Below are positions 34,492 through 49,800 of a stretch of DNA of 64,000 nt, one piece after another; positions within the stretch are counted from its first letter, which is position 1, and every line of letters begins with the position of its first letter. This DNA comes from Dromiciops gliroides (lineage: Eukaryota > Chordata > Mammalia > Microbiotheria > Microbiotheriidae), in NCBI RefSeq assembly GCF_019393635.1, contig NC_057863.1, positions 643,347,306-643,411,305 on the forward strand, read 5' to 3'. Under the pieces are notes generated by a model. That model saw nothing but the letters and a program-made list of their open reading frames with translations. It had not been told where the DNA came from and made no database searches. The position numbers were made by a program, and so were the translations under genes.

Positions 34492-37400
34492 AGCCCCTGG
34501 AGGGGAAGTGTACAGGAAAGAAAATCGGGGGTTATGCTTCAACATTGGCAATTATCCAAGAGTTCTGAAATCCGCAAGAAATCCTTTTTTTCCCTCCCTC
34601 CCCCCCCCTCACATTTCCTCAAAAAGCTTTCAGACCAGGGAAGGCAGGGGGCTCACCTGCCATTGAAGCTTCCTGACTCACCAGTCACCATGTCTTGGAC
34701 CAGGAAGAAAGGGAAGAAAGCTGTAGGAGGAATGGACAAGGCTGAACTGGGGAAGAGGGTGGAGCCTTGGTAGGGCAGAGAGGTGGTACTGGGCTGGGGG
34801 AAGGTCATGTGCTGGGTGGCTGGGCAGGGACCCCCTCTCACGATCACCGAAGAAGAAGCAAGGCATTTCAGGGTCTGGGTACACGCAGTCAAAGTATCTT
34901 TTATTGGCCTTCTTGTTGTGCTGAATAGTTAAGGTGATGTCAAAAGCCAACCTCTTGCCTGGGGGGCAGCCGATAAACATGGGGATCATGGCATTACCCT
35001 GCCCAAGGAAGTAAGGGGAGAGAAGAGAGAGAGAGGGGAAGAGGGAAGAGTTGGGGAAGGAAGAGAGAAACACCAAATTCATCCATTACTCCCAATCCCC
35101 TACTGTCCTTTCTAGCCATGAGGAAGCAGGAACGTGCCATGACTTTTCTCCCCGGAAACCCACAGAGTACCCTCCTTGCTGGTCCCTGCCCCCTAATATG
35201 CAGAGCAGCAGAAGAAAGAGGACCTATACCAGGACCTCAAACATCCCTTTCCCCTCATTCTCTAGGATCTAAAGAGCAGGGAACATTTTGTCTGAGGGAT
35301 GAAAAAGGACTTGAAACCACCCAAGTAGAAGGACCACTGCATCCTTTTTGCTATTCCCAATGGGAGGGGAGGGAGTGGAGGGGGTCAGTCCTAGCTTTAG
35401 GAAGACCAGAGCCCAGGCCGGAGAGTGTATTCTTCCCCTAAGAGTCTGCCAAGCCCCTGTAACCTCTCCTCAGTTACCTTTGTCCGGTGTCCTATTCGGG
35501 TCTTAGCAAAGCACCTTCCAGCTGAGCCAACCACCTGAAGAAAAGACTGCTCATTGCTGGGTAGCCACCTATCCCCACCCCCATTTCTTTTACTGCCATC
35601 CACTTTCTGCTGCTTCTATCAAAATTAGGGTTAGAGAGGAGGAAGGTAAGCTGGGCCCCAGCCCAGGTCCAAGGAATCCTTTGCTCCTCTATGTCAACCA
35701 AGACTTCCCTTTGCTAACCCTGTCGTTTGTGAGCCATTTTCCCATCCAGTAGACAGAGGGGTGGCCTCTCCCTCCATTCTGTCCTGTCTCTTACCTTAAG
35801 GATTATGGATGTTTTCTTCAGGTTGTGTCCACTGATACTTTGACCAAAGCATTGACTTTTATCCTGGATAACCACCTGCTCAGGTTGAAAGGAAGGTGAT
35901 AAGGGCCCGGGGTTCTTGAGAACTCCTTCCTCCCTCCCCCTCAATCTTCTCCAGGCAAGGGGAAGGGAGGAGAGATCTGACTCTGTCCAGGGGTCCCAAG
36001 GCCAATTCTAGTTAGATAACTCAGTCACAACCTTTCTCAAACTGTGATCGTGTATATGTCTTGTATACCTATCCCCCATAGAATGAAAACTCCTTGAGAG
36101 AAGAAAAACAAATATGTTGTTGTTTGACTTTGTGTCACAGTTCTAGTATAATGTCTTGTATATAAGGGGCACCTAACCAATGATTATGTTGTCGAATGGT
36201 GAGTTGAGGCACTGTGCTGGCCAAAGAGCCTTGGGACTTGGAATTGAGACCTCCCCTAGTTTGGAACCTAGACAATTTCTTTGGTCTTTCTCAGTCACAG
36301 TTTCCTCATCTGGTGCCTAAGATGTTAATTCCTCCTTGGCCAAGAATTCAGGTGAATTGGACAGCAGTTAGAAGACACACACATATACACACCCTAACAC
36401 ACAGACACATGTATGTTTACATGGCCTGCTCCCCCACCTGGAAGAGAATGGCATTTCGGTTCACAAGATAGTCATTTGTCACTGTTGCTGACACACACAA
36501 GGGGTGGGAAATTACCACAGCCAGACGCAAGTGCTTCTTTTTGCCCAGGAAGTTGTCTGCTAGAGGTGAGGAGGGAGACAAGGGTGGGCCAGCAGCTCAG
36601 AGATTCTTGTCCCAGCCCCCTGCCCAACTGCTTCATCATCTTTCCCCCAACCCCATTCCATGCCACCAGCCCTTGGGGTTCCCATAGGCCTGCCCACTTT
36701 TCCAGGACATTTTTGGAAGGACAAGGTAAACGGAGAAGCTGTATTGGGTCCCCTTGTCCAGGAAGAGGAATTCGGGCAGGCGATTTTCAGCATTCAAATC
36801 ATAAAGCTTGTCATAGCCTTCCATGTCAATGCGTATGCCATACACACTCAGAAAGTTACTGGATGTATAGAAATAGAAAGCCTGTCAAGACCAAGGAGGG
36901 ATTCCTCAGGTTCTGAACACCTCCTGAAGATCCCATCAGCCCCCTTAGCTCCAAGGATCCCATAATCTCAAGAGGTAGAAAGGAACTCATAGACCCAAAG
37001 AGGAATCCCCCTCCAGGGTATGCCCTCTCTCTACTGACCTACTCCAACCCCATCCAGCTTCCTCAGCTCTTGTACTGGAAAGTCCTGATTATTAGAGAAT
37101 TTCCCCAAATCTGCCTCTCTTCATTTTCCCTACCTCTCTTCCCTTTCCCTCCCAGTTTTACTCTCTGGGACAAAGCAGAATATGTTGAATTCCTATTTCA
37201 CACAGCAGCCCTCTCAACATGAAATCCAGCTGTTCTGTCTCCATCTGAGTGGTTTCTTGTCCAGGCTAAGCATGGCCAGTTCCTTCAACAGATTATCCCC
37301 ACAGCATGTACCCTCATCATCCTTCATGCCCTCCTCTAGACTATGGAAATGTGACATCCAGAACCAGTTTTATTCAGACTGGGGCAGAGTCCAAGTTGAC

Positions 37401-37590
37401 TCCCTATCACCTCTCTGTTTCTCTCTTTTCTTTTCTTTTTATTTTTTTGGTGAGGCAATTGGGGTTAGGTGACTTGCCCAGGGTCACACAGCTAGTAAGT
37501 GTTAAGTGTCTGTGGGTGGATTTGAACTCAGGTCCTCCTGAGTCCAGGACGGGTGCTTTATCCACTGTGCCACCTAGCTGCCCCTCCCTG

Positions 37591-37661
<71 letters not shown>

Positions 37662-40600
37662 CCTGCTTCTCTCTTAATGGAGCAAAGATGACATTGGCAT
37701 TCTTGGCTGTCATATCAAAAGGGGAATTCATATTGAACTAGAAGTCCACTAAGACCCTAAGACCTTTTTTACTCTGTGTAGCCACACCTCCCCCAGATTG
37801 TCTTTGGCACACTGACTTTTTGAACCCAAGTGTTGGGATTTTACATTTATTCTCTCTGAATTTCATCATATTAGATTCAGCCTTGGGTTCTCACTGCCCC
37901 GGATCTTTTAAAGTTGGGACTCTGTCATCCAGTGTGTAAGCTATCTTTCCTTTCTGTCACCTTCAGACTTAAGGAGTATATCATGCCTTGACCCAAATGA
38001 TTGATACAAATATTAAGCTCTGGGCCAAGCGCAGAGCCAAGCCCAGATCCTTGGGGCACTTCCCTGAAGACCTTCTGATGCCACACCAGCATCAAACCAT
38101 TAATGACTATGCTTTTCAGATCTTGTCATCCAATGGGTTAGTTGTCCCTCTTGGCTATGGTGTCACCTATCCCAGGTGTCAGAGCCCCAGGGCCACTGGC
38201 ATGCTGGTGTTTAATAATTGGATATCCATTTGTAGTGTTGGCAGATTTACAAGGTATAAATGCTCACCCTGCAAATTTAACAACCAGCTCACCTGCAGCA
38301 CACTGCTGACAACCCTGTGGCCCAGACCCCACCATCCCTGCCTACACACTCCCATAACTTCCTTCCCAACCCCCTGTAGAAGAGTGGACAGTGTAGGAAA
38401 AATGAGGCTGGGTGAGGGGGGGACTACCCTTGCCCACCCCTTTCACCTTATGTTGCATTTTATCCTTCCACCAACGCCAGGTAGGGTCATGGACAGGATC
38501 TGCATAGGGCTAGAAAGGCAACAGAGAAGGTACAGGTAGGTGCTGGAGAAGGAAACTCCTTGAACTTTCTGACTGCCCTCCCCCCTCCTTTGGACTTCTC
38601 TTCTTGGCTTCACTCATACATACCTTATTATACATGGCGTGCAGCCAAAGCAAGCGGTAGACAAGGCCCTGGTAGATGGCCAAAGAGATTTTGGTGTGGA
38701 AGCCAGCCTCAGAGCTCACAGAGGGTGGCTCTGCCCGATAGCGCTCCACCCGTGTGTATTTTTGTGGTTTTGGCAGGTTTCTTAGATGTACCTCCTCAAA
38801 AGGGCATGGATTACTGTAGAGGAGGGATGGGACAGGACTAGGAAAGACACAGAGGAAAAGGGATTTGGGAGGAGCCCTGCCCCAAGCTGAGCAAGCCCCT
38901 CTCTGAGTTCCTTCTATGCACATGTCATCTATGATCCCTCCATCTAAGTGTTCATCCATTTATCTGTCCATTCTATCCATATACCTGTATGTCAATTTTC
39001 TAGCCATTGATTTACTTATCCATTCATCTTCCCATCCACCTATCCATTTATCCAGCCCCACGTTAACCATCTATCCATTAATCTCTTCATATATTTATTC
39101 AGGAAATACTTGGTAAAATAAAAATGGTGATATAACATAGATCCTATTCCCAAAGTGCTTATAGCATACGAACAAGGATGATGGAAGGTCAAGTGAAAAA
39201 ATAACTGAAAGAAGATAGTGAGATCATTGTGAAGGTCGGTCTAGGGAAAACATGAGAATACATGGGGTTGGGACCCATGACTTTATGGAGAAGATGGCAC
39301 CTGAGCTAGACATTCAAGGGCTCTTCGAGGTGGATTTGCATGGAAGGGGCCCTCAGAGTTTCTGGGTTCTGGCAACCTCTCTTTTATCACTCCCATCCTA
39401 ACCACTCTATCATCCCAGTTGGGTTCATGTTCACTCACAGCTTGTAAGTGATCTTAACCGGAGTCCGATTGAGCCGTAGAAGCAGTAAGAGTCGACTCAC
39501 TGGCAAGCGCCTTTTCACCAGCCTCCCTTTCCCATTTTCGTCAACCAAGTAGACTAGCTGTGAGGAAAGCAGTTGAAGAGGAGGAGAGGAAGAATCATTT
39601 CAGCCCAGTGTGAATGGATTCCTCCCTGGGTAGCCAGGCCAGCTTGGAAAGTCTGCATTCCATTTTAAAACTTTTAATAAACATATTTATTCAAAGTTTT
39701 GAGTTCCAAATTCTATCCCTCCCTCCTTCCCCTCCCCATTCCCTGAGGTGGTAAGCATATATGTTAAACATGTCTGCACTCTCTTTAAAGCTCACCTGCT
39801 CCAGACCAAAACTATCATAGAAGACGCTGACTGAGGTCTCATTGGTTGAATACGTGTTTAAGTGTAACAACTGGGAAAGGCTGAAAACAATATTCCAGGC
39901 CCTTGATGGATACAGACGATACACTCTGAAGCTGCCTTCAAGAAGGAACCAGATCTGGGGGCCAAGAGCCCAGAATGGACAAAGAGGGGGAAAGTGAGAG
40001 AGTACAGGAGCTCCAGGGCCTAGGCAGGATCCCCTGGGGAACTGGAAAGAGGGTGCCCATGGTGAGGGAAGTGTGGGCATCCAGGGCCATTCAAGGGATG
40101 GGGAGCCCCCAGGAGGGGCCTTGAGTTCAGGAGGAGGCAGAGAAAAGGGAGGAAGCAGAAGCCATTGAGTGTTCCGGCCAACCTCCTATTCCCCACCTCC
40201 TCAGTCTCAGTGACACCGATTGCTTCTCCTCTGTAGGAGCTGGTCATGTACTTTATTGAGGACTCCTTAGGGAACGCAGTCATGTAAACAAAATTCCTAT
40301 GGTCAAAGCTGTGGGGGGAAGAGGGAGGAACCTATGCTTGGTCAAGGGCATCTAAGGAGAGCAGCCCAAAGAGCTCAGCCTCTCTCTGCTTGCCCCCATG
40401 CAACACCCTCCCTGTCCTTTACATTCCCGGCTCCCCAGGCTAAAAATTCAAGGAATCACAGGGTTTGATGCCCCACTAGACAGATGGGGAAATAGAGGGC
40501 TGAAATCACATAATGAGTCAGAGGCCAGAACTTGAACTCAGGGTTTCTTTTGTTCTAGCCCACAGTCTCAGGGCATGAGGAGCAAGAATCTAGACTTAGA

Positions 40601-43600
40601 ATTATGTTGACAAGTGCTTACAAATGGCACTTCATTTTATATCCTCACAACCATCCTGGGAAGCAGGTGCTATTATTCATTCCCATTTTACAGATGAGGA
40701 AACAGACTGAGGGACTTGCCCAGGGACACACAGCTATTGAGTGTTTAAGGCTGGTTTGGAATTCAGTTCTTTACTACAGGCCCACCACTCCATCCACTTC
40801 CACCATCTCAATGTCTAGTTACTTAGGTGACATAGGACATTGTAGGTGAGAGGAAGGCTGCAGCCAACCCTCAAAGGGAGGATGAGGATAGAGGGAGAGG
40901 CTTCTGGTCCTTACGCCCCACCCCCCAAGCTCAGGGAATCCTAGTTGTGCACATGACCACTGGCCCGCATGCCCTCTGCCCCCCTCCCCACCTAGTTTCC
41001 CCTTTGCCCTCACCTCTGCAGAATAGCATTGCCATAAATGTATAGCAGTTGGGAGAAAGGGTTGTAGAACAGACCCCTGGGCACCATAGGACAGTCAGTG
41101 TATTCCTCCATGCCCACCAGCATCAGAAAATGCTTTGCTCCACCTGCTGTTGGATCCAGTACTGCTGTAGTGAACTGTGCCCAGATCAAATCCCCTCCCT
41201 CATCCAGCACCTCAACCCCACCTCTTTACTCCTTAGCCTCTAGCACTCCAGCCTCTGACTTTCCAACCCAACTCAACCCTCTCTCCATGCCCATATTTTC
41301 CCAGGTAAATCTTTTTTTTTTTTTTTTTGGCAGGGCAATGAGGGTTCAGTGACTTGCCCAGGGTCACACAGTTAGTTAAGTGTCAAGTGTCTGAGGCTGG
41401 ATTTGAACTCAGGTCCTCCTGAATCCAAGGCCAGTGCTTTATCCACTGCGCCACCTAGCTGCCTCCTGCCCAGCTAAATCTTACAGATCCTTGTGATCCC
41501 CCTCAAGCTCTCAGATCTCTCCACTTACTGGTGGGGACGAAATGGGGAATTTTATAGAGCAAGGTGACATTATACTCATTGGTGCCTTTAGCATCTTGCG
41601 TGTATTTGAAAAGCGCGAATTCCATCTGGTTGCCTTTGCCCAGCTCCATGAGAAGCAAGAACGTGTAGTCGTCTGTGTTGTACACCACCCAGTGGAGATA
41701 GCACTTTGGGGCTGCAGGGAGGTGGCCAGAGTTGCTGCACTGATGCTGTCAACTGGAGGCCATGGAATGACCCAGAGCCCCTTTTTGTACTGATAGCTCC
41801 CCCAGGGATTCAGGGCCTGCCCAGTGGACCCAGTGGCCTCTGTTGACCTCCCCTCCCTAGGCTGGGCTGCAAGCACTCCAGAGAGCTCAGGACCTTCCCA
41901 GGAGTAGTGGCCTTCCCAGGCTCCTAGACACCCCAAAGTTCAGAAATCCAAAAGGACCTTAGAAGTCATTGAGTCCAACACCCTCCTTTTACAGATGAGG
42001 GAACTAAAGCCCAAGGAGGGAGGGAGTGCCTTTCTGAAGGTCGCAAAGCTAGTCAGTGGCAGAGCCGGCATTGAAGAAAACCAGCACTCTCTTTTCACTA
42101 TTCCATACTGCCTCCCTAGCCCTGGACCCCAACACCACCCACCACCTCCTCCCACAAGCCCATTCCTGGACACGGGTGGTATGGGCAGCTTCCCACAGGC
42201 CGTCCCAGGGAAACACCAAACCTTTTAACACATCACATATGGAACTGGAGGCAGGCAACGCTTTAAAAGTCACTGTGCCATCTGGGGAAAGAGGGAGGGG
42301 TGGGGCATGAGGATAGGGGTTAGCCCTAGGGCTAAGGCAGAGCAGCTTCCCTCTCACTCCCTGGCCTTAAGAATGGTCCAGGATGTGTAGCTTCTAACCC
42401 CTGAGAGAGGGCCCCCAAGCACACCCCACAACAAGGTTAGGGATTGTCAACCTGACAAAACCAGACTCTACCCTATGGATGGCCAGAGCTGAATAGAGCA
42501 GGCTAGAGATAGTAGAGTCAGGAATCAAGCAGGTTTAATTGCAAAGTGAGGGAAAAAGCTTGCAAGAAGGGACAGGTGTCCTGGGGCCCCACCAGACTTG
42601 TTGCCTCCTTGGAAAAGATTAAAATCTCCCCTAATTTCACAAGGACAGGCAAGGACAGATGACACGTGTTCTGGAAGTATCCCTGTATCAGAGATACTGA
42701 CTTTTCTCTTAATTATGCCTTTAAACTAACTCAGAGGGAATGCAAAATTCCTGAGCTCAACACAAGCATATAACAAGGGGGCTTTAGGCAGATGCAGACT
42801 CAGTTATAAAATACAGCATATAGAGCACCGGCCCTGGAGTCAGGAGTACCTGGGTTCAAATCCAGCCTCAGACACTTAACACTTACTAGCTGTGTGACCC
42901 TGGGCAAACCACTTAACCCCACTTGCCTCACTTAAAAAAAAATAAAACACACCATAAAATCAATTGCATTCTGCCTCAGACACTTGACACTTACTAGCTG
43001 TGTGACCCTGGGCAAGTCACTTAACCCCAATTGCGTCACCAAAAATAATCAATTGTATGGTAGAATCGATATAGTAGAAACTCAAGGCAATATTAATTTT
43101 GATTTTGAAAGGGTTCTGAACCTGAGACCTCTGAACTTGTTTTTTAAAAAAATATTTTGATAATTGTATTTTAATGTTAATTTGTTTCCTGTGTCATTCT
43201 ATGTATTTTATTTTATTTTATTTTATGCATTTAAAAACTTGTTTCTGCCTTCTCAAAGGGGTGCATGAGGCTTTACCAGACTGACAAAAAGGGGTCCATG
43301 ACACACAAAAAGGCTGACAACTCCTGCTCTGAGCAGAGGACATTCTTCCTCCTTTAATGAGAAATACAGGATAACATCCCCAAATCCCCCCAGAATACCT
43401 TTCCCTGCCCTTCTCCATACTATTCCTATTCCTCTACCTCCTCCTTTACTCCAGTCTTAGAGGAAGACATGGTCTTACTCTTTGCCAACGTCAGTCCCTC
43501 TACTTGTGCTATTTATCCTGTCTCCTCCACAAGCCTTTGTCAGTGAACACTACCTCTCTTATAGTCAGTCTCTCTTTACCTATTAACTCCTTCCATGTTG

Positions 43601-43848
43601 CCTCAAACATGCCAAAGTTCCCCTTTGATCCTTAAAAAACCTGTACTCAATGCAGCCATCACCTGAAAACATCATCCTTCATTTCTCTTCCTTTTCATAG
43701 CAATCTCTTAGAAAAAGCCATCTTTATTCATTGCCTTCATCTCTTTTCTTTCCACTGATTTGTCATCCTCAGTAACCTGCCTTCCTACCTTATAGCTCAC
43801 CTGAAGCTATACTCTCTTTTGGTTCCCCTTCAGGCTGACCAACCATTC

Positions 43849-43883
<35 letters not shown>

Positions 43884-46800
43884 GTTGTTGCTGTTGTTGT
43901 TGAGGCAATTGAGGTTAAGTGACTTGCCCAGGGCCACACAGTAAGTGTCAAGTGTCTGAGTCTGGATTCGAACTCAGGTCCTCCTGAATCCAGGGCCAGT
44001 GCTTTATCCACTGTGCCACCTAGCTGCCCCTCCTGGCTATCTTTTTAATATTTTGCATCAATACTAATGGGGAAATGCTCTGTATCTTTCTCTGTTTTTG
44101 CTCTCCCTGGTTTAGAGATCAGAACCATATTTATGACATATTAAGAATTTGGTAGGACTCCTTTTGTTGCCTCTTAGTTCAAACAGTTTATATAATCTTA
44201 TAATTAATTGTTCTTTAAATGTTTGGTTGAATTCATTTGTACTTCCATCTAATCCTGGGTTGTTTTTATTTTTTTTACTTAGGGAGCTCATTTATGGCTA
44301 ATTCAATTTCTTTTTTCAATATAAAATTATTGAAGCATTCTATTTCCTTTTCCGTTATAGTGGCCATTTATTTTTTGTAAATATTTGTCCATCTCATGTA
44401 ATCAGTTTTATTAGCATATAATTGGGCAAAATAGCACCTAATAATTACTTTAATTTCATTAGTTGTGCATTCACTATTTTTTGTCATCCTTGATACGGGT
44501 AATTTGGTATTTTTTAAATAAAATTAATCTATGGTTTAACTATTTTTTCTCATAAAAGTTGTTCCTAGTTTTATTTATTAGTTCAATGTTTTTTTTTTTA
44601 CTTTTAATTTTAATAATCCCTTCTTTGATTTTTAGGCTTTCTTTTTTGATGTTTAATTAGGGATTTTAAATTTGTACTTTTTCTAGTTTTTGGGTTTTTT
44701 TTAGGTGCAAGCCCAATCCATTGCTCTTCTCTGTCTTTTATTAATGAAAGCATTCAGAGATATACAATTTCCTCCTAAAATACTGATTTGGCTGCATCCC
44801 ACAAATTTTGCTATGTGGTCTCATTGTTGCCATCACCTTTAATGAAATTATCATTTCTGTAATTTCTTCTTTTACCCACTCATTCTTTAGGATTAAATTA
44901 TTTACTTTCAATGAATTTTCAATCCATTTTTCCATGGTCCTTTATGGAATGTATATTGTACGGTGGGATCCTGAGCCTGGGTAGATTTCCTCAAGTCTCA
45001 TAGATAATGTGAAGTACCTGACATGCATTATGGTCCAAAGAGGGTACCTTTAATATTTCTGCCTTTCTGAATTCGTTTTTGTGGTTTTATGCCCTAATAC
45101 ATGGTCAGTTTTGCCCCAGTGCCATGTGCAGCTGAAAACAGGAATACTCCTTTGTTTAAATCCCCATTTAATATTCTCCAAAGGTCTAGCATATCTAACT
45201 TTTCGAAAATGCTATTCATCATAACTTTAAAAAATTTATGCTTAGATTTAACTAAGTCTGTGAGTGGTAAATTGAGGCCCGCAACTATTATATTATTACT
45301 GTCTCCTTCCTCCTATAATTCATTTGACATTTCTTTTAAGAATTTGGATGAAAAAAAATTTAGTTGCTATGCCATTTATGTCATGCATATATGTTCAATA
45401 CTAATAGTCATTGTTGCCTATTAGCAATGATACCTTTTAGAATAGTACTGTTTAGGGGCAGTTAGGTGGCACAGTGGATAAAGCACTGACCCTGGATTCA
45501 GGAAGACCTGAGTTCAAATCTGGCCTCAGACACTTGACACTTACTAGCTGTGTGACCCTGGGGAAGTCACTGAACACTCAGTGCCCTGCCAAAAAACAAA
45601 AACAAAACCAAAAACGAAATAGCAACATTTAGCCAAATGTAGTTTCCCTGAATATGTCTTTCAATTAGGTCAATGGTTTTTGCTTTATTTGAGATCACGA
45701 TTGCTACCCATTCCTTTTTTAAAAAAATTCAGCTGAACCATCATTTTAGCTAATTTTAAATGATCCAAGCCCTAATTTTAACTCTTGTCTGTGTTTCTGT
45801 TTCATGTAGAATTTTATTTTACCAAATTACATGTAAAATACAAAATTTTGACATCAATTTTTTAAAACTTTGTGTTCCAAATTCTCTTCCTCCCTCCCTC
45901 CCCTTCCTCATGGACTCAAGCAATTAAATATAAGCTATACATGTGTCTTTCTGTTTCAAATGTGTCTCTTTTGGGGCAGCTAGGTGATGCAGTGGATAAA
46001 GCATCAGCTCTGGATTCAGGAGGACCTGAATTCAAATCCAGCCTCAGACACCTGACACCAGCTATGTGACCCTGGGCAAGTCACTTAGCCCTCATTACCC
46101 TGCAAAAAAATGTGTCTCTTGTAAACAACATAGTGTTAGGTTCTTGTTTTTCATGCATTCTGATGTCTTTTTTCATTTTATGTATTTGTTTATCCCATTT
46201 ACATTTCCAGTTAAGATTTCTAAATGTGTATTCCCTTTCAAACTATTCTCTTCTGTTTATCCTTCTATTTTTTTTTTTACTATCCCCTTCTAAAAAGTCT
46301 GTTTTGCTTCTGATCACTGCCTCCCTTAAACTACTTTCCCTCTTCTCACAACTCTACCCCCCTTTTCACAATCTCTTCGCCTTCTACTTTCCTATTGGGA
46401 AAGATGAATTTCTTCACCTAACTGTGTGGGTGCATGTAGACATACCCCAACACAATTTAGTATAGAAATATATACATACAGGGCAGCTAGGTGGCACAGT
46501 GTATAAAGCACCAGCTCTGGATTCAGGAGGATCTGAGTTCAAATCCGGCCTCAGACACTTCACACTTATTAGCTGTGTGGCTCTGGGCAAGTCACATACC
46601 CCTCATTGTCCTGAAAAAAAAGTTGTCAAAGAAATATGTACACACATAAGCATGTACACATAGTTTTCATGAGAAATAGGTTGAAGCATTGCCTAGTCCC
46701 TCTCGCTCCCTATTTTCCCCTTCATTGTAAAGACACTTCCTTAAGGACCTCTTTTATGGCATATAATTTTCTTTCCCACAGTACATCCCTCTTTCTCACT

Positions 46801-49800
46801 CTTCCATTTTTCTATTGAGAAGATCCCAACAAAATAGACTCATGCCCATGCCCTCTGTCTAAGTAGACTATTTAACTGCTGTAATGATAATTGCATTTTT
46901 ATGGGTTATATGTATCAGATTCCTATTTGGAATTATAAACAGTTTAACTTTATTAAGTTCCCTATGGTTTTTCACTCATGTTTACCTCTATCTGTTTATC
47001 TTGAGTCTTGTGTTTGAATATCAGATTTTCTGTTCACTTCTGGTCTTTTTATAAGGAATACTTGGAAGCCTTCTATTGCATTAAGATTCTTTTTTTTCCC
47101 CTCATAGGATTATGAACAGTTTTGCTGAGCAGGTTATTCTTGGGTATAATCCTAGCTTCTTAGCTTCTGGGATATCACATGCCCAGACATCCACTTCTTT
47201 ATCATGATAGGGGCTAAATCTTGTGTTATCCTGACTGTGGCTCTATGGTATTTGAATAGTTTCTTTCTGGATGCTTTTTAGTATTTTCTCCTTGACCTGA
47301 GAGCTGTGGAATTGGGTTATGAGATTCCTGGGAGTTTTCATTTTAGTAGGTGATGTGTGGATTCTTTCCATTTCTACTTTGCCCTCTGGTTCTATGATGC
47401 TGGATGTCTTGGCTCTTTTGTATAAAATCACAGTTTTTAGGTTGTTCGATAATTCTTTGTTTGTTGGTTTGGGGGGCAATGAGGGTTAAGTGACTTGCCC
47501 AAGGTCACACAACTAGTTAAGTGTCAACTGTCTGAGGCTGGATTTGAAGTCAGGTCTTCCTGAATCCAGGGCTGGTGCTTTATCTACTGCACCACCTAGC
47601 TTCCCCATGTCCAATAATTCTTAAATGATCTCTCTTTGACCTATTTTCCAGGTCAATTTTCTTCTTTTTCTTTTTTTTCCTTTCATTTTCTTCAGGCTTC
47701 TAACTTTATTTTGTTATTTCTAGGATGTATCATGGAGTCATTAGCTTCTAGTTGACCAATTCTAATTTTTTAAGTTCTTTTCTTCATTGAGGTTGTGTAG
47801 CTATTTTACCATTTGACCAATTCCAAATTTTAAGGAGTTATCATTTTCAGTATTTGGGGGGCTTCTTTTCCCAAGTTGCTTTCTTTTACCATGTTCTCTT
47901 GCATTTCTCTCATTTATTTCCCAATTTTTCCTCTGTCTTCTATGATTTAAAAAACCATTTAACATATTTATTTCTTCTAGGAATTCTTATTGGGATCGTG
48001 CCCAATCTACATTTTTCTTTGAGGCTTTGCTTTTAGATAAGTTCAAGCCATTGTCTTCTGAGATTTCTCTTGAGCTTCTCTGTCACCACAGATTTTTATG
48101 ATCAGGTGTTTTTTATTGTTTGCTCATTTTCCAGCCTATTTCTTGACTTTGGACTTGATTTTAGAGTTGGCCTCTGCTCCCCTATGGCATGGGGGGAGAG
48201 GAGAGAGAAGGTAATTATCATGAGCTTTAGGCTTTTTGTCCTGCTGTTTTTATGGCTAGGTCTGGTGGGGTGGAGCTATAAGTTTTTGGTGCTTGCAAGA
48301 TGGTGCAATCTGGGGTGAGTTCTGGATATGACCCTCCTGGTTTGTGCTTTGCTCCTCACCCTGGTGGGAACCCCAGTTTTCTTTGCAACTGTAAGCACTC
48401 CTCTCTACCCTGTAAACTTGGAAATTGGATGATGAGCAATGGAATTGCCCAATGGTGCCTGGTTCTGGATCCAGTGCTAGTACAGAGGTCCCTTGCAATT
48501 TTTTTTTCTGACCAGCTGTTCAATACCCTTACTGTCTTCTAGGTTCTGAGCATTCCCAGTACCTCTGTTGCTGCTCCTGCTGTTTCTAGGGCCCACATCT
48601 CATGTTCCTTCTACCATGATGCACTCCCAGCCACCTTCAACCCAAAGAATTTTCAGACCTCTTTTCTGTCTTCTTAAGCCACCTAGGGCTGGAAAAACAA
48701 GTCACTCTGACTTTTGTTGTTGTTATAGCAATTAAAATTTCTGTGATGCACTTTTCAAGTTATTTAGTGGAGAATGTTAGGAGAGCTCAAGGAAAAAAGC
48801 TCACCTCTACCATCCCTGCTCTGCCTCTCTACATTATCTCACTTGGTGATCTCTCATTAGGTGCCAAGGGTACAATCATCATGCCTATGAAAATGACTCC
48901 CCGGTATGTATACTGTGTCCAGCCCTAGCTTCTCTCCTAAAGCTCAGCCCCACATGGCCAACTACTTTGCCAGATATCTCCATCTCAGTGTCCAATAAGC
49001 ATCTGAAATGGAAAAAGAAACTTGTTCTCTTTCCCCAGAAACCCATTCCTCCTCTAAATTTCTTTATTTCTGTTATGGATAGCATCATCCTTCCAGTCAC
49101 CTTGACTTACAATCTAAAATTATCCTTGGTTCTTCCCTCTCCCTTGTCTCTTGGCAAGGAGTTGTGCCAAGTCTTATCTCCATGTCTCTCAAATCCATCA
49201 CCTTCTCTTCACTCCCTTGTTCCATATACCATGGTGTTCAGGCTTTCCATATACTATGGTGTTCAGCCTCTCATCACCTTAGCCTGAACTAGTGTAACAG
49301 GCTTTTAATTGGCCTCTCTGCTCTCAGGATCTCCTCTCTCCAATCCATCCTCCACATGGCTGCAATATTAATAGACTTAAAGCACAGGTCCCACCAGGTC
49401 ACACTCTTACTAAAGAAAACCACTGAATTTTCATCCTCATTCCTTCCAGAAGAAAGTACATACTAGTCAGCCTGGAATTTAAAGCCCTTTCAGGTTTTCT
49501 CCAACCTGACTCTCCAGGCTAATTTCCAATTAGTATTCTTCACTCAATCACCATTCCAGTCAAAATGAGAAAAAAAGTACTAATATTCCATTTCCCAACT
49601 CAGTCTTGAAAAGGAGCTCCCCACCGAGGTGCCACCTCTTAAGCAAAGCCTTTCCCAATCAGTTGACTCCTTGTACCCCCTCATTAAGGCTCTCTCTCCT
49701 CAATTTATTTTATATTTATTTATCAATGTGGATGATGTATTCCCCAATAGAATGTCAGAAACAATTTTCATTTTCTCATGGGCATTTCAAACTGAAAGTG

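Larger units (their letters stand above)
44032..48750 (-). mobile_element. L1 in antisense to the window, same strand as CATSPERG (intron 8)
   Basis: Read on the minus strand: 5' UTR about 48750-48100, ORF1 remnants about 48090-46900 (47479-47243 encodes [12 protein letters not shown] and [13 protein letters not shown]), then ORF2 pieces. At 44935-44741 [16 protein letters not shown] matches the endonuclease-RT linker, and around 44270-44150 a [14 protein letters not shown] RT start can be read. Frameshifts and four SINEs break it, so it is inactive. Confidence 0.75.

Noticed and set aside
37553..37741. ORF with a long Leu/Ser run
   Set aside because: Translation of the TC microsatellite.
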